From: Oceanobacter sp. 1_MG-2023
Lineage (GTDB): Bacteria > Pseudomonadota > Gammaproteobacteria > Pseudomonadales > Oceanobacteraceae
Reading direction: 5' to 3'
Length of the DNA: 32,078 nucleotides
Assembly: GCF_030689025.1 (NCBI RefSeq)
Contig: NZ_JAUYWA010000032.1
Coordinates: 1-32,078, forward strand
A program made the position numbers and the translations under genes. The notes under the pieces are model-generated. The model worked only from the letters and a program-made list of their open reading frames with translations. It ran no database searches and was not told the DNA's origin. The first letter of the stretch is position 1. The number at the start of each line of letters is the position of its first letter. Positions 31,674 to 32,078 of this stretch are shown piece by piece.

Positions 31674-32078
31674 TTAATATCCGTCATCAACATTGCCTGT
31701 TGTCAGGGAAATATCCTGATCCCTTAACCACTGAATGCCTTTTGCCGTGGTCTGATAGGCCTGCTCTGGGTGGTTCACTACCTCGGGGAATCGGTAATCA
31801 ATCAGTCCTTCTTTTTCCCTGAGTTCTCTCAGGTGATTATGTTTGAGAGACCGTTCTTCACGACTCAGTAGCTGAGCCAGTTCGTCTGCTTTATAGGGAC
31901 GCAAGCCACATAGCCAGACAAGAATAAGCCAAAGTTTGTCTTTTCTTGCTTTTGGAGAAAGTTGTTTGATTTTCCCCTGAAGTGCTTCAGCCAGATCCAA
32001 CTCACTTGTATTTGCCTCGAGGTCACTTGTATTTGCCCCGAGGTCACTTGTATTTGCCTCGAGGTCACTTGTATTTGC
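31674..32078 (-). CDS. C-terminus of a probable Schlafen/AlbA_2-type DNA-binding protein with heptapeptide repeat (runs off window)
   Basis: The minus-strand frame is open from the window edge to the stop at 31674-31676, giving 134 codons. It starts with the repeat ANTSDL(E/G) x3, then ANTSEL. A winged-helix domain follows with KLWLILVWLCGLRPYKADEL, AQLLSREERSLKHNHLRELR and FPEVVNHPEQAY. The last pattern (P.....HP.QAY after an ELA.LL.R motif) recalls the C-terminal domain of AlbA_2/RecG-like ATP-binding proteins, where similar short repeats sit just before it. The N-terminal AlbA_2 and ATPase parts would lie beyond the window. It is 82 bases upstream of the KAP gene on the same strand. The family call is from memory and moderate. 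Confidence 0.55.
   Translation of the reverse strand, partial: ANTSDLEANTSDLGANTSDLEANTSELDLAEALQGKIKQLSPKARKDKLWLILVWLCGLRPYKADELAQLLSREERSLKHNHLRELREKEGLIDYRFPEVVNHPEQAYQTTAKGIQWLRDQDISLTTGNVDDGY
32002..32078 (-). repeat. 21-bp tandem repeat, at least 3.7 copies, in frame
   Basis: Units at 32002-32022, 32023-32043, 32044-32064 and 32065-32078 (cut by the window edge) differ at a single base (TCGAGG/CCGAGG). 21 bases is exactly seven codons, so copy-number change keeps the frame. No spacers separate the units, so it is not a CRISPR array. Confidence 0.95.

Noticed and set aside
32002..32078. CRISPR-like array of short repeats
   Set aside because: Repeat units are directly adjacent with no spacers and lie in frame within a coding sequence.

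Overview
The window looks like chromosomal DNA from a free-living, probably marine, gammaproteobacterium. The housekeeping genes are closest to gammaproteobacterial versions by eye: RadD, Rep, ComM, NDH-2, and a QorB gene divergent from its HxlR-family neighbour. Base composition is moderately GC-rich. I cannot name the genus from the sequence alone, and every family assignment here rests on reading motifs and remembered family members, not on a database search.

Layout. Positions 1-720 are a scrapyard: an IS3-type transposase fragment, the frameshifted C-terminal end of a two-partner-secretion transporter (ShlB/FhaC type), and a second partial copy of the 3' end of radD. Positions 719-5683 hold an RND efflux module (pump, lipoprotein adaptor, divergent MarR regulator). 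Intact radD follows on the minus strand, so the efflux module is bracketed by direct repeats of the radD 3' end. A truncated RecF/SMC-like ATPase gene (7863-8210), then ndh, rep, an MFS transporter and comM fill the region to 15 kb. A large secreted subtilisin-like lipoprotein protease occupies 15.5-18.2 kb.

The second half is metabolic and redox-related. qorB is divergent from ytfH, which overlaps ansA (L-asparaginase). iorA-iorB-xdhC-mocA forms a compact molybdenum hydroxylase operon carrying its own cofactor cytidylyltransferase and maturation factor. An Old Yellow Enzyme reductase and an RhtB-type exporter converge next to it. A SigZ-like ECF sigma factor precedes a YraQ-type permease and a small CxxC thioredoxin-like protein.

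The right end (29.9-32.1 kb, minus strand) resembles a decayed or variable defence-type locus: the C-terminus of a probable Schlafen/AlbA_2-type regulator with a perfect heptapeptide tandem repeat, an intact KAP-family P-loop NTPase, and a frameshifted, truncated RecF/SMC-like ATPase. Other points of note are an interspersed TGGGTGTCC repeat that has entered the xdhC coding sequence and sits at the 3' end of comM, and low-complexity linkers in XdhC and AnsA.
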